From the NCBI GenBank assembly GCA_026705345.1, contig JAPPAV010000012.1, positions 1-64,000 on the forward strand: 64,000 nucleotides of DNA, read 5' to 3'. A model generated the notes under the pieces. It did no database searches, was not told the DNA's origin, and saw only the letters and a program-made list of their open reading frames with translations. The stretch's first letter is position 1. Each line of letters opens with the position of its first letter. Made by a program: the position numbers and the translations under genes. Of the stretch, positions 55,027-64,000 are shown in pieces. This DNA is from Gammaproteobacteria bacterium (lineage in GTDB: Bacteria; Pseudomonadota; Gammaproteobacteria; Pseudomonadales; Azotimanducaceae).

Positions 55027-55656
55027 ATGAAGCTCTACGAGTACGCCATGGCGCCGAATCCCCGGCGGGTACGGATATTCCTCGCCGAGAAGGGTGTCGA
55101 GATCGACACGGTCCAGGTGGATATCCCATCCGGCGAGAACCTGGCGCCGGCGTTCCGTGCCATCAATCCGCGCAGTCTGCTGCCGACGCTGGTACTCGAC
55201 GACGGCACCGTCATCGACGAATCCGTCGCCATCTGCCGCTACATCGAGGAACGGCATCCCGAGCCGCCGTTGATGGGCACGGATGCCCAGTCCAAGGCCG
55301 TGATCGAATCGGCGCAGCGGCACATGGAGTGGGACGGGTTGTTGTCCGTGGCAGAGGCGTTCCGGAACGCCAATCCCACCTTTGCCGACCGCGGCATTTC
55401 GGGCAGCGAGGGTGTGCCTGCCATCGAGGCGCTCGTTGATCGCGGGCGGGCGTCGACGGTCCGTTTCCTCGGGGCATTGAACGACACCCTTGGCACATCG
55501 GAGTACGTGGCGGGAGACGCCTTCTCGATCGCCGACATCACGGCCTTCTGCGTGGTGGACTTCGCGAAGTGGATCCAAGTCCGCGCTGGCGACGAACATC
55601 CGCATCTGAATCGGTGGTACGCCGAGTTCAAGGCTCGGCCGAGCGCGCAGGCGTAG
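55027..55656 (+). CDS. Glutathione S-transferase family protein
   Basis: A 209-residue GST. MKLYEYAMAPNPRRVRIFLAEKGVE and the cis-Pro loop RSLLPTLVLDDGTVIDESVAICRYIEE form the thioredoxin-like glutathione site. The C-terminal helical domain carries EYVAGDAFSIADITAF, the conserved N-capping motif. It is unrelated in detail to the GST at 11153. It stands alone, divergent from the small membrane gene; the substrate is unknown. Confidence 0.9.
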   Translation: MKLYEYAMAPNPRRVRIFLAEKGVEIDTVQVDIPSGENLAPAFRAINPRSLLPTLVLDDGTVIDESVAICRYIEERHPEPPLMGTDAQSKAVIESAQRHMEWDGLLSVAEAFRNANPTFADRGISGSEGVPAIEALVDRGRASTVRFLGALNDTLGTSEYVAGDAFSIADITAFCVVDFAKWIQVRAGDEHPHLNRWYAEFKARPSAQA

Positions 55657-55750
55657 CAGACCGTATCGCGGCGAGGCGAGACACCCTTCGCCAACCCATG
55701 CGAGTCCCCGCCCCGTGTGGCGCGTGCGGACGCGGGAGAAACAACGAACC

Positions 55751-55777
55751 GTAGGGGACGGGCTTGTCCCGTCCCGT
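55751..55777. repeat. Interspersed palindromic repeat, copy 4 (inverted short form)
   Basis: GTAGGGGACGGGCTTGTCCCGTCCC: the right block in opposite orientation to copies 1, 2, 3 and 5, in the 225-base gap after the GST gene. Nothing else is seen in that gap. Confidence 0.75.
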
Positions 55778-55881
55778 TACCCAAAGCAGATGGTCGACGA
55801 ACCCCGGCCACTTGGTGCGTCGGGCAATCAGGCTGGCGTCGATAACGACGGTTCAGGCGGCGTTCAGTTTGGAGTGTGACA

Positions 55882-56355
55882 ATGTCGCGTCGGAAGGCGG
55901 GGCCGGAAACGAACATGACCACGTGGCGAGTCGGCAAGCTGGCAATGCTCTTGGCCATGCTGCCCGGGTGCGCGACCGCTCCAACCGACGACCGGCCCGT
56001 TTTCTCCTGGAAGTGGGAAGTCGCGATGACCGACTCCTGCGAAAAGCTTGCCGGTCTCTTGGCGACGATGGACCTGCTCGACATGTTGGGCATGGACCAG
56101 GGAGCCGGTGCGGTGGAGGTCACAGCCCAGGTTCGGGCCGAAATGGCCAGGCGTTGCCCCGACGACGTCGAGCCGGAGGCGTTGGACACGACGATCAGCA
56201 TCCCGACCATCGCCTGTACGGACCTGCGCAATCTCGTGGCGATGGCGAACGCGTTCGGGATCGCGACGCTGCCGCGCGACAAGCGGGAAATGGCGGAAGA
56301 GCTCCTGGACGATCTCGACTCGGAAATCGAGAAACGGTGCCCCCCGCTGGACTAG
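55882..56355 (+). CDS. Putative lipoprotein, unknown
   Basis: A 157-residue protein with a lipoprotein signal: a hydrophobic stretch KLAMLLAMLPGC, where LPGC is the lipobox. Two pairs of Cys in the mature part (DSCEKL, RRCPDD, IACTDL, KRCPPLD) could form disulfides, and the body is mainly helical and acidic. ATG 55882 has GGAG seven bases upstream. ATG 55915 would give a more typical signal length and is the alternative. No known family was recognised. Confidence 0.55.
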   Translation: MSRRKAGPETNMTTWRVGKLAMLLAMLPGCATAPTDDRPVFSWKWEVAMTDSCEKLAGLLATMDLLDMLGMDQGAGAVEVTAQVRAEMARRCPDDVEPEALDTTISIPTIACTDLRNLVAMANAFGIATLPRDKREMAEELLDDLDSEIEKRCPPLD

Positions 56356-56487
56356 GATCGGTCTAGGCGATGGCGATGCGAAGACCCTGAACGCCTAGGT
56401 CCGCAGGTTCCTCGCGGCGCGCCCCCAACGGCGACAACCTCGCCTGCTCTCCAATGATCAGGTAACCATTCGGGCGCGCCTGGGCGC

Positions 56488-56757
56488 CTACGTCGGAGGC
56501 ACGTATCCCGCTGGTCGCTCGTAGTCCTCGTTGGCGAGGAACTTGTGCATCTGTTCCGTCAGGAACCGGCGCGCTTGCGCGTCCACCATGGACAGGTGGT
56601 GCTCGTTGATCAGCATGGTTTGAAGGTGCTGCCACTCCCGCCACGCCTTGGCGGACACGTCGGCGAAGATTTCTTCGCCGACGGGTCCGGGGAGCGGGGG
56701 TACGGTAAGCCCCGGCAGCTCTTGCCCGTACTTTCGACAGCGGACCATTCGGCTCAC
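56488..56757 (-). CDS. yggX: Fe(2+)-trafficking/oxidative damage protection protein
   Basis: An 89-residue Ygg[25 protein letters not shown]-like [19 protein letters not shown] and the C-terminal [23 protein letters not shown] match the family, which protects iron-sulfur clusters. The GTG at 56757 gives the usual MSR start. It lies 7 bases after mutY, the same mutY-yggX arrangement as in E. coli. Confidence 0.95.
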   Translation of the reverse strand: MSRMVRCRKYGQELPGLTVPPLPGPVGEEIFADVSAKAWREWQHLQTMLINEHHLSMVDAQARRFLTEQMHKFLANEDYERPAGYVPPT

Positions 56758-56764
56758 GATTGAC

Positions 56765-57835
56765 TCACCATGCCTGCGCGTTGATCAGTTTAGCCGCTAC
56801 GGCGGAAAGGCCAAGGGTATGGCCACCGGGGTCTATCCACTTCCCGCCGCCGTCCTGGGCGAGACGCGGCATTGCCTTGAGCTTGACGTAGACGGTCTCG
56901 ACGTCAAGGTCGAAATGGCTGAAGCCGTGCCGGAACACCGCTTGTTCGCGAACGTCGTCGACGAGCGCCCGCTCGATGCCCCGAACGGCGAGGAATGCCT
57001 CCAGGGATTCGTTCGCATCCCGTTCGGGCGGGGACCACAGGCCGCCCCAGATTCCGAGCGCGGGGCGCTGTTCGACCAGGCATCGGCCGTCCGGATCGAC
57101 CAGCACGAAGAACCGCCGCCGTTCGAGACGCCTCGCGGTTTGCCGTTTGGCGCGTTCCGGATATCGTTCGACGTCGCCGGCCGCGAATGCCCGGCAGGTC
57201 TTGCGCATGGGGCATGCGGGACACTGCGGACGGCTGCGTCGGCACACGGTAGCGCCGAGATCCATGATCGCCTGCGTGTAGTCCGCGACCCGTTGGTGCG
57301 GTGTGTGAAGTTCGGTCAGCCGCCACAGTTCCTTGCGTGTTTTCGCCTCCGATACCGGACCGGCGAGGCGATGGTGGCGCGCGAGCACGCGCTTGACGTT
57401 TCCGTCCAGAATGGCCGCGCGCGTCCCGTAGGCCTGGGCGACGATGGCGGCCGCCGTTGACCGTCCGACACCCGGTAGTTCCTGCATTCCCACCGCCGTA
57501 GTGGGGAACACGCCCCCGTGCCGCTCGGCAACGATGACCGCCGCCCGGTGCAGGTTGCGTGCGCGGGCGTAGTAGCCGAGGCCGCTCCAGTGGTGCAGGA
57601 CTTCGTCGAGTCCCGACCCGGCCAAGGTTTGAACGTTGGGGAATCGCCTCGTGAAACGTTCGAAATACCCGACCACGGTGGTGACCTGGGTCTGTTGAAG
57701 CATGACCTCGGACACCCAGACGCGGTACGGCGTACGCGGGCTCTGCCAGGGAAGGTCCTTGCGGCCGTGTTCGTCCCACCAGGTGAGCAGCCGAGCCGCG
57801 AATCCAGGATCCGTCGAGTGATAGGCTTCGGCCAT
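56765..57835 (-). CDS. mutY: A/G-specific adenine DNA glycosylase
   Basis: A 356-residue MutY that removes adenine mispaired with 8-oxoguanine. [13 protein letters not shown] contains the catalytic Glu, [18 protein letters not shown] is the helix-hairpin-helix, and [15 protein letters not shown] carries the catalytic Asp. The 4Fe-4S cluster motif is C-x6-C-x2-C-x5-C ([17 protein letters not shown]). The C-terminal NUDIX-like domain reads 8-oxoG. yggX follows directly. Confidence 0.96.
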   Translation of the reverse strand: MAEAYHSTDPGFAARLLTWWDEHGRKDLPWQSPRTPYRVWVSEVMLQQTQVTTVVGYFERFTRRFPNVQTLAGSGLDEVLHHWSGLGYYARARNLHRAAVIVAERHGGVFPTTAVGMQELPGVGRSTAAAIVAQAYGTRAAILDGNVKRVLARHHRLAGPVSEAKTRKELWRLTELHTPHQRVADYTQAIMDLGATVCRRSRPQCPACPMRKTCRAFAAGDVERYPERAKRQTARRLERRRFFVLVDPDGRCLVEQRPALGIWGGLWSPPERDANESLEAFLAVRGIERALVDDVREQAVFRHGFSHFDLDVETVYVKLKAMPRLAQDGGGKWIDPGGHTLGLSAVAAKLINAQAW

Positions 57836-57867
57836 CAGTACGTTGCGAAGGCTGACACGAACCGAGT

Positions 57868-58260
57868 ATGGATGCTGAAGTCGGTGCCTGGGAACCCCCG
57901 GCCACGCTGGGCCACCGGCACGCGCTTGCGCTGGACGGGGCGGATACGGCGGGTGACGTTCTCGATTTGGACAAAGATGCCCAAGCGCGCGTGCGCGAAG
58001 TCGCCCAGGGCGGTGCCGAGTGGTCGGGATTCTTCGCCGATCGGTCGTCGGAGCGATTGATCGCGTGGCTACGGGTGCTGACGCTGGCCGAAGCGACGAT
58101 TCCCGGCTGCGATACCGGACCGAAGTCGCCGGTCATCGAGCTGGCGCGATTGCTACGTGAGCGAGGCGACTATCCGGACGAACTGACGCCGTGGATCAAA
58201 TCGGTGAGCACCAACCGCTTCCTGCCGTACGGCAGTTTGATGGATCGTTTGAGAGGCTGA
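57868..58260 (+). CDS. Conserved hypothetical protein
   Basis: A 130-residue, mostly helical acidic protein with no signal or membrane segment. Its best-kept-looking part is the C-terminal half (LTLAEATIPGCDTGPKSPVIELARLLRERGDYP, ending TNRFLPYGSLMDRL). It is divergent from mutY, with 32 bases between starts, and lies 48 bases before hisB on the same strand. No domain was recognised. Confidence 0.6.
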   Translation: MDAEVGAWEPPATLGHRHALALDGADTAGDVLDLDKDAQARVREVAQGGAEWSGFFADRSSERLIAWLRVLTLAEATIPGCDTGPKSPVIELARLLRERGDYPDELTPWIKSVSTNRFLPYGSLMDRLRG

Positions 58261-58308
58261 TCGGCAACCGACGGGTATACTGCGCGTTGGTGGACCAGTC
58301 GAGTTCGC

Positions 58309-58899
58309 ATGACGGACCGCAAGGCATCCAAGACCCGGGAGACGTTGGAGACCCGCATCGATGTGGCCGTGAACCTCGATGGTTCGGGAACCGCCGACAT
58401 CGCCACGGGACTGCCGTTCTTCGAGCACATGCTCGATCAGGTGGCGCGGCACGGACGCATCGACCTCGAGGTCGACGCACGCGGGGACTTGGACGTGGAT
58501 GCCCACCACACCGTCGAAGACGTTGGCATCACCCTCGGCCAGGCCATCGCCGACGCCGTGGGCGACAAGCGCGGCATCTTCCGCTATGGCCACGCCTACG
58601 TCCCCCTGGACGAAGCACTCTCGCGGGTGGTCATCGACTTCTCCGGCAGACCGGGCCTCGAGTACGACGTGGCGTTCAGCCGGGCGCGGGTCGGGACCTT
58701 CGACGTCGATCTTCTCCACGAGTTCTTCCAGGGTTTCGTGAATCACGCCCAGGTCACGCTGCACGTCGACAACCTCAAGGGTTCCAATGCACACCACCAG
58801 GCGGAGACCATCTTCAAGGCGTTCGGACGGGCGCTGCGCATGGCGTTGCAACGGGACCCCAGAACCGAGGACGCGCCGTCCACGAAGGGTTCTCTATAA
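58309..58899 (+). CDS. hisB: Imidazoleglycerol-phosphate dehydratase
   Basis: A 196-residue monofunctional HisB dehydratase, the sixth step of histidine synthesis. [13 protein letters not shown]-like [44 protein letters not shown] and [18 protein letters not shown] supply the metal-binding His and Glu residues. The phosphatase half of the enterobacterial fused HisB is absent. hisA follows 28 bases later; hisH, often between them, is missing. Confidence 0.96.
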   Translation: MTDRKASKTRETLETRIDVAVNLDGSGTADIATGLPFFEHMLDQVARHGRIDLEVDARGDLDVDAHHTVEDVGITLGQAIADAVGDKRGIFRYGHAYVPLDEALSRVVIDFSGRPGLEYDVAFSRARVGTFDVDLLHEFFQGFVNHAQVTLHVDNLKGSNAHHQAETIFKAFGRALRMALQRDPRTEDAPSTKGSL

Positions 58900-58927
58900 C
58901 CCAACCGGCCAGGTAGGGAGCCACGAC

Positions 58928-59689
58928 GTGCTGCTGATTCCCGCCATCGACTTGAAGGATGGCCTGTGCGTGCAGTTGCGCCAGGGCATCATGGAGTCCG
59001 CGACCGTCTACTCGGCGGACCCCGGGGCGATGGCTACGCACTGGGTGGAAGCCGGTGCGCGACGGTTGCACGTGGTGGACTTGGACGGCGCGTTCGCCGG
59101 GACGCCGATCAACCGGGCACCGGTGCGCCGCATCGTGGAAGCGGCCGGCACGGTACCCGTGCAGGTCGGGGGCGGTATTCGCGACCTGGAGACGGCGCGG
59201 AGCTACCTCGAACTCGGCGTGAGTCAAATCATCACCGGCACCTCGGCGGTCGAAGATCCGGATTTCCTCGCGACGCTTGCGGCGACGTTCCCGGGGCGAG
59301 TCATCCTTGGCCTGGACGCCCGCGACGGCCGTTTGGCGACCCGTGGATGGGCGACGGTCAACGAGGTCGACGCGGTGGCGTTTGCGAGTGCGGTGACGGC
59401 GGAACTGTTCGCCATCGTCTATACCGATATCGGCCGCGATGGGATGCTCGCCGGGGTCAACGTCGCCGCGACGAGACGTATGGCGTTGGCAGCCCCCGTG
59501 CCGATCATCGCGTCGGGCGGGGTCCGGAGCCTCGACGATCTGCGGGCGATTCTCGACCTCGGCCTGGGACCGGATCGGATCCTGGGTGCGATCAGCGGCT
59601 CGGCCCTCTACGAAGGGACGCTTGATTTCGAGGTCGCCCAGCGTTGGCTCAAGTCGCGGCAACCCCCGGCGGACGATCCGGACGGGTAG
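58928..59689 (+). CDS. hisA: ProFAR isomerase, phosphoribosyl-AICAR imine isomerase
   Basis: A 253-residue TIM barrel. LLIPAIDLKDGLCVQL has the first catalytic Asp, and GLDARDGRLATRGW the second. VQVGGGIRDLETA and IIASGGVRSLDDL are the phosphate-binding loops. It opens the ring of ProFAR to PRFAR in histidine synthesis. GTG 58928 with AGGGAG eight bases upstream is the start. It follows hisB directly; hisF and hisH are not in the window. Confidence 0.96.
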   Translation: MLLIPAIDLKDGLCVQLRQGIMESATVYSADPGAMATHWVEAGARRLHVVDLDGAFAGTPINRAPVRRIVEAAGTVPVQVGGGIRDLETARSYLELGVSQIITGTSAVEDPDFLATLAATFPGRVILGLDARDGRLATRGWATVNEVDAVAFASAVTAELFAIVYTDIGRDGMLAGVNVAATRRMALAAPVPIIASGGVRSLDDLRAILDLGLGPDRILGAISGSALYEGTLDFEVAQRWLKSRQPPADDPDG

Positions 59690-59694
59690 GCCCT

Positions 59695-60855
59695 CTAGCC
59701 GGTCGCCGTCTTCTGCAACTCGCCGAGCGCGGCGTCCAGGATGCGCTGGTCGTGGTCCTGCAACGTCTCGTCGGCACGCCTAGGTAGGCGGATGTCCGGC
59801 ACCACGCCGCCTGCGTCGATGGAGTGACCGGCGGGTGTGAGGTAGTGTGCGGTGGTCAGCTTGAGGGCACCGGACCCCAGCCGTATCACCGACTGGACGG
59901 ATCCCTTGCCGTAGCTCGGGGCGCCGATGAGCACGGCTCGCCCCCTGTCCTTCAGGGCACCGGCCACCACTTCGGAACCCGAAGCGGACTGTCCGTTGAT
60001 TAATACGGCGATGGGAACCCCCTCGGCGAGGGCATCGGGAGTCGCGTAGAACGTCCGCTGGCTCCGCGCTTCCCGGCCTTCGATGGTGACGATGACACCG
60101 TCGATCAGGAACGCATCGGCAACGTCGACAGCGGTTTCCAAGAGGCCGCCGGGGTTGCCGCGCAGATCGAGGACAAGGCCGGACAGCGGGCCTTCCCGCT
60201 GCAATTCCTGAATGGCGTTGTCGAGATCGGTTCGAGTGGGGCGGTCGAACTGGTAGATTCTGACGTAGCCGGTTCCGGCCGACAGCGAGCGGCTGACGAC
60301 ACTGGCAATGGCTCCGCGGGTCAAATCGAAGTCGAGTGGCTCCACCTCCGTCGGCCTGCGGATTCTCACGTGCACCGGCGTGCCGGGCTCGCCCCGCAGA
60401 TCCCGCACGGCGTCCGAGAGCGTGCGACCCTCCAAGGGTCGGTGATCCACTTCGATCAGGCGGTCCCCAGGTTCGATGCCGGCGCGCTCTGCCGGTCCGC
60501 CGGCGATGGGGGCGATCACGGTGGGAAGGCCGTCCGCCATGCCCACTTCGATGCCGATTCCGCCAAACCGACCGGTGGTTTCCTCCTCGAGGACGACGAG
60601 CGCATCGCCGTCGAGGAAGGCCGAGTGGCCGTCGAGGCCTTCCATCATGCCGCGTATCGCATTGTCGACGAGGTCGTCGGGGTCGACCTCCGCGATGTAG
60701 CTGCCCTGTATTTCGCGCGCAGCCGCTACCAGCAGCCGCTCGTGGCGCGCCTCGCCTTCGTAGTACACCGCACTCCAGAAGGCGGCGACCCCAAGGGAGA
60801 TGCCGCCCAGCATGCTGACGAGGACGGCGATGATCGTGATGGGACGCAGGTTCAT
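59695..60855 (-). CDS. S41 family C-terminal processing peptidase
   Basis: A 386-residue CtpA-like protease. An N-terminal signal or anchor (ITIIAVLVSMLGGISLGVAAF) places it in the periplasm. The PDZ domain covers GGIGIEVGMADGLPTVIAPI to ERAGIEPGDRLIEVD. The protease core has VLDLRGNPGGLLETAV, the catalytic Ser in INGQSASGSEVVAGAL and the catalytic Lys in SYGKGSVQ. It degrades or trims periplasmic proteins from the C-terminus. ATG 60855 is preferred to a longer frame. It is convergent with hisA. Confidence 0.92.
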   Translation of the reverse strand: MNLRPITIIAVLVSMLGGISLGVAAFWSAVYYEGEARHERLLVAAAREIQGSYIAEVDPDDLVDNAIRGMMEGLDGHSAFLDGDALVVLEEETTGRFGGIGIEVGMADGLPTVIAPIAGGPAERAGIEPGDRLIEVDHRPLEGRTLSDAVRDLRGEPGTPVHVRIRRPTEVEPLDFDLTRGAIASVVSRSLSAGTGYVRIYQFDRPTRTDLDNAIQELQREGPLSGLVLDLRGNPGGLLETAVDVADAFLIDGVIVTIEGREARSQRTFYATPDALAEGVPIAVLINGQSASGSEVVAGALKDRGRAVLIGAPSYGKGSVQSVIRLGSGALKLTTAHYLTPAGHSIDAGGVVPDIRLPRRADETLQDHDQRILDAALGELQKTATG

Positions 60856-60973
60856 GACGCCATCATAGCGTCCCCGGACCGGGTGGCGGGCTTGCTTTGC
60901 ATTCAACCCGCGCGTCGGTCTGGTAGTTCGGTAGACTCGTCGACGCCATGTTTCCACCGTAGGCCACCGACTT

Positions 60974-62698
60974 GTGCTGAACTATTCGCCGCCGCTCGCC
61001 GACATGGAATTCGTACTCTTCGACGTATTCGACGCCGAGACCGAGTGGGCTCGCATGCCGGCCCTAAAGGAGACGGACAGGGAACTGGCCTTGGCCGTCC
61101 TCGCCGAGGCGGGCAAGGTGGCCCGCGAGGTGATGGCGCCCCTCTACCAGGCGAGCGACTCCGAGGGGGCGCAATGGCGGGACGGCGCGGTGACCGCCCC
61201 GAGGGGGTTCAGGGAAGGCTTCCACGCACTCGCCGAGGGCGGTTGGTTCGGTGTTGCCGGCAACGCCGAGCACGGCGGCCAGGGCCTTCCCAAGATGCTG
61301 ACCGTACCCCTCGAGGAGATGTTGTGGAGTGCCAACGTAAACCTCTACCTCTACGGGGCACTGACCATCGGTGCCGCGGTTTGCATCGACACACACGGCG
61401 ACGAAGCCATGAAACGCAACTACCTGCCGAAGCTCTACGGCGGGGAGTGGACGGGGGCGATGGCATTGACCGAGTCCCACGCCGGGACGGACCTCGGCAT
61501 GATCCGCACCCGCGCGGTGCCTTCCGGCGATGCCTACGAGATCACCGGGACGAAGATCTTCATAACGAGCGGCGAGCACGACGTCGCCGACAACATCGTC
61601 CACCTGGTGCTGGCGAAGTTGCCCCAAGCACCGGCTGGCAGTCGCGGCATCTCGCTGTTCCTGGTACCCAAGCTCCTGCCCGATGGAACGCGCAACGCCT
61701 TCGCCAGCGGCTCGATCGAGCACAAGATGGGTATCCGCGGCAGCGCGACCTCGGTGATCAACTACGACGCCGCAACCGGCTACCTCGTCGGTGCGCCGAA
61801 TGGCGGTTTGGCCAACATGTTCACGATGATGAACCACGCCCGGCTGTCGGTGGGCATACAGGGCTTAGGCCTTGGCGAACTGGCGTATCAGAACGCAGCC
61901 GCCTATGCGCGGGACCGGCTCCAGGGCAGGGCGTCTTCGGGGCCGAAGAATCCCCACGGGCCGGCGGACCCGATCCTGGTTCACCCCGATGTGCGACGCA
62001 TGCTGCTAACACAGCGCGCTTTCACGGAGGGCGGGCGGGCTTTCGCGGCGTTCGTCGGACTGATGCTCGACCGCGCCAAGTACGCGGATGTCGCGACCGA
62101 ACGGGAGTCGGCACAGGCAGTCGTGGACTTGCTGACACCCCTCGTCAAGGCGTTTCTCACCGACCGGGGCATGGAGGGCGCACTGCTCGCGCAGCAGGTG
62201 TTCGGCGGCCATGGCTACATCGTCGAACACGGCATGGAACAGATCGTTCGGGACGCACGCATTGCCCAGATCTACGAGGGCACGAACGGCGTACAGGCCC
62301 TCGATTTCACCGCCCGAAAGGTCCTCCGGGACGGCGGCAGGACCTTGAAACGACTCTTAAGCGAGTTGGCGAACGATCCCGTTCCGCCGGAGTTCCGAGG
62401 GCCACTCTCGAACGCGTTTGCTGCCATCGAAACGGCAACGGCCCATCTACTTGCCGACGCGCGGTCGCACCCCGATTTGCCGGGCGCCGTGTCGGTGGAC
62501 TTCCTAGAACTCACCGGCCTCGGCATCTACGCCTGGCTGTGGGCACGCATGGCCCGGACCGACGCCGACTCGGCGCGCGACAAGGCCGACGTGGCGCGGT
62601 TCTTCTACGCCAAACTACTGCCCAAGACGCAATCGCTCCTCGCCAACATCGAGGCCGGTGCGGACAGCGTCATGGCATTGGCGGAGGAGTCGTTCTAA
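60974..62698 (+). CDS. Acyl-CoA dehydrogenase
   Basis: A 574-residue FAD-dependent acyl-CoA dehydrogenase of the longer type with a C-terminal extension. MALTESHAGTDLGMI is the FAD/substrate motif, ITGTKIFITSGEHD is typical, and FGGHGYIVEHGMEQIVRDARIAQIYEGTNGVQALD contains the catalytic Glu and FAD-binding Arg. It carries out the first step of beta-oxidation, or acts on methylmercaptopropionyl-CoA in DmdC-like relatives. The start is GTG 60974. It is divergent from the S41 protease gene. Confidence 0.92.
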   Translation: MLNYSPPLADMEFVLFDVFDAETEWARMPALKETDRELALAVLAEAGKVAREVMAPLYQASDSEGAQWRDGAVTAPRGFREGFHALAEGGWFGVAGNAEHGGQGLPKMLTVPLEEMLWSANVNLYLYGALTIGAAVCIDTHGDEAMKRNYLPKLYGGEWTGAMALTESHAGTDLGMIRTRAVPSGDAYEITGTKIFITSGEHDVADNIVHLVLAKLPQAPAGSRGISLFLVPKLLPDGTRNAFASGSIEHKMGIRGSATSVINYDAATGYLVGAPNGGLANMFTMMNHARLSVGIQGLGLGELAYQNAAAYARDRLQGRASSGPKNPHGPADPILVHPDVRRMLLTQRAFTEGGRAFAAFVGLMLDRAKYADVATERESAQAVVDLLTPLVKAFLTDRGMEGALLAQQVFGGHGYIVEHGMEQIVRDARIAQIYEGTNGVQALDFTARKVLRDGGRTLKRLLSELANDPVPPEFRGPLSNAFAAIETATAHLLADARSHPDLPGAVSVDFLELTGLGIYAWLWARMARTDADSARDKADVARFFYAKLLPKTQSLLANIEAGADSVMALAEESF

Positions 62699-62754
62699 CG
62701 CAGGCGCATCCATGGAACAAAGTCGACAACCCGTTGAAGCACTTGATAAAAGCC

Positions 62755-62848
62755 CGTAGGGGCGACCCTTGTGGTCGCCCGCCCTTGTGGTCGCCCGCGT
62801 CGCGTGCCCCGTGGGCTGACGGGACGGGACAAGCCCGTCCCCTACGGG
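62755..62848. repeat. Interspersed palindromic repeat, copy 5 (long form)
   Basis: Long form: GTAGGGGCGACCCTTGTGG, with a second copy of the CCCTTGTGGTCGCCCG unit, a GC-rich middle, then GGGACGGGACAAGCCCGTCCC and CCTACGG. Its right end contains the TAG stop codon of mpl on the minus strand. Confidence 0.8.
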
Positions 62849-64000
62849 GCATTACTTAGGCGTTGTCGCAGGCGGTCGTAGATACCGCCGAACGCGCCGT
62901 TGCTCATCGCGACCACGTGGGTCGGACGTGCGCTGTCGGTTTCGAACGCCGCAATTCGGTCGACCAAGGTGTCGATGTCCGTTTCCACCGACGCGGGCAC
63001 CGGGCTGTTCTGCACCACGTCGGCGACATCCCATTGGATGTGGTCGCCCCGGAACCAGATGGCCTCGTCGGCGACAGCGCAGCAGTTCGTCAGGTCGCCG
63101 CGTAGGGTGCCAAGCGACATGGTATGAGTCCGCGGGTCGACGACCGCGACGACCAGTTGGTTGCCGACCCGGGCCCGCAAGCCCTCCAGCGTGGACCGAA
63201 TCGCCGTCGGATGGTGGGCGAAGTCGTCGTAGATCTTGAGTCCGGGTCGGTCGACGATCAACTCCATGCGTCGCCGGACGCCGCGGAACGTGCCGAGCGC
63301 GGCGATGCCATGGGCGGCGGAGACACCGGCATGGTGGGCGGCAGCGAGGGCGGCCAACGCGTTGGCGACGTTGTGTCGGCCCATGAGTTCCCAGTCCACC
63401 GACCCGAGGTGCGTGCCATTGAAGGAGACGGTGAAACGACTCCCGTCGGGGCCGATGTCCACCGCATGCCATTGGTCGGCGGTGGCTGTCTTCGAATCCA
63501 TTGGCGGCTCGTCGTTTTCCGCCACGGCGAACGTCGACACCGGCGTCCAGCAACCCCGCTTCAGGGTCGCCTCGACATTGGCGTCGCGGCTCGGCGCGAT
63601 GATGAGCCCCGACCGGGGTACGGCGCGCACCAGGTGGTGGAACTGGTACTGGATTTGCTCCAGATCGTCGAAGATGTCGGCGTGGTCGAACTCCAGGTTG
63701 TTGACGACCAGGGTCTTCGGCCGGTAGTGCAGGAACTTCGAGCGTCGGTCGAAATACGACGTGTCGTACTCGTCGGCTTCGACCACGAAACACCGACCGG
63801 CGCCAAGGCGTGCCGAGGTGGGGAAGTTGTCCGGCACGCCGCCGATCAGGAACCCCGGGTCGAGTCCCGCATGGGCCAGAATGTGCGCGATCATGCTCGC
63901 CGTGGTGGTCTTGCCGTGCGTTCCGGCTACGGCAATCGTCCAGCGCCCGCGGAGCACCGCGTCGCCCAGCCACTCGGCACCGGAGGTATAGGGCAGATCG
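62842..64000 (-). CDS. mpl: UDP-N-acetylmuramate:L-alanyl-gamma-D-glutamyl-meso-diaminopimelate ligase, 5' end beyond window
   Basis: The C-terminal 386 or so residues of Mpl, which reattaches recycled murein tripeptide to UDP-MurNAc. LPYTSGAEWLGDAVLRGRW is read up to the window edge, then AVAGTHGKTTTASMI (ATP-binding loop), VVEADEYDTSYFDRRSKFLHY, LEFDHADIF, MGRHNVANALAALAAA and YDDFAHHPTAI, all standard for Mpl/Mur ligases. The frame stays open to base 64000, so the start lies outside. The last codons and stop fall in a palindromic repeat. Confidence 0.95.
   Translation of the reverse strand, partial: DLPYTSGAEWLGDAVLRGRWTIAVAGTHGKTTTASMIAHILAHAGLDPGFLIGGVPDNFPTSARLGAGRCFVVEADEYDTSYFDRRSKFLHYRPKTLVVNNLEFDHADIFDDLEQIQYQFHHLVRAVPRSGLIIAPSRDANVEATLKRGCWTPVSTFAVAENDEPPMDSKTATADQWHAVDIGPDGSRFTVSFNGTHLGSVDWELMGRHNVANALAALAAAHHAGVSAAHGIAALGTFRGVRRRMELIVDRPGLKIYDDFAHHPTAIRSTLEGLRARVGNQLVVAVVDPRTHTMSLGTLRGDLTNCCAVADEAIWFRGDHIQWDVADVVQNSPVPASVETDIDTLVDRIAAFETDSARPTHVVAMSNGAFGGIYDRLRQRLSNAP

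Overview
The window is a GC-rich (roughly 65 %) stretch of bacterial chromosome. The housekeeping content points to an uncultured gammaproteobacterium: an E. coli-type gshA, acpH, yggX, hslR, mpl, priA, mutY and rpmE. No rRNA, phage or intact insertion sequence was seen. There is one tRNA (Phe). The least expected trait is a full cofactor F420 pathway: fused fbiC (5338-7824) and an operon fno-cofE-cofD-cofC (16627 down to 13593). Two possible F420 users are a Ddn-like protein at 2086 and a luciferase-like oxidoreductase at 48247.

Layout. 1-5200: two bacterial-PH membrane proteins (the first interrupted by tandem stops), a Ddn-like protein, ctaB, an unknown protein and a GNAT acetyltransferase. 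5196-10316: fbiC, then a small accessory patch (small membrane protein, DUF4375, HicB-like, DUF3800) with a short duplicated segment. 10317-22121: a phytanoyl-CoA dioxygenase-like protein, a GST, an NhaC antiporter, the F420 operon, exbD, an outer-membrane barrel, an S9 peptidase, a dioxygenase gene broken by two amber codons, and a VapBC-type module with a palindromic operator.

22268-37020: priA and rpmE, which are divergent neighbours in E. coli, are here separated by a 10.5-kb five-gene cassette on one strand. It encodes a BlaI/MecI-type repressor, two tandem paralogous polytopic membrane proteins of about 1,130 residues (ABC-2-like membrane part, peptidase-M1-like domain without HEXXH, golvesin-like C-terminus), and two paralogous exported helical-repeat proteins. 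This is the best candidate in the window for an undescribed system. An M48 metallopeptidase follows rpmE.

37012-49600: acpH, gshA, pckA, a branched-polyamine synthase (BpsA) homologue of lower GC in line with hslR, cysQ, a DUF35/thiolase pair, another phytanoyl-CoA dioxygenase, a ketopantoate reductase-like gene, the LLM oxidoreductase and a GlsB-like protein. Two gene-free stretches (45443-45802 and 47680-48246) hold striking inverted and tandem repeats. 49681-64000: a TonB receptor behind a Fur-like box, a mannose-1-phosphate guanylyltransferase, pnuC, tRNA-Phe, a methyltransferase, a GST, yggX, mutY, hisB-hisA without hisH, an S41 protease, an acyl-CoA dehydrogenase and the 3' part of mpl.

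A palindromic interspersed repeat (core GGGACGGGACAAGCCCGTCCC) occurs five times and twice supplies the stop codon of the adjoining gene. All assignments come from reading the sequence and remembered family features; no database search was run.
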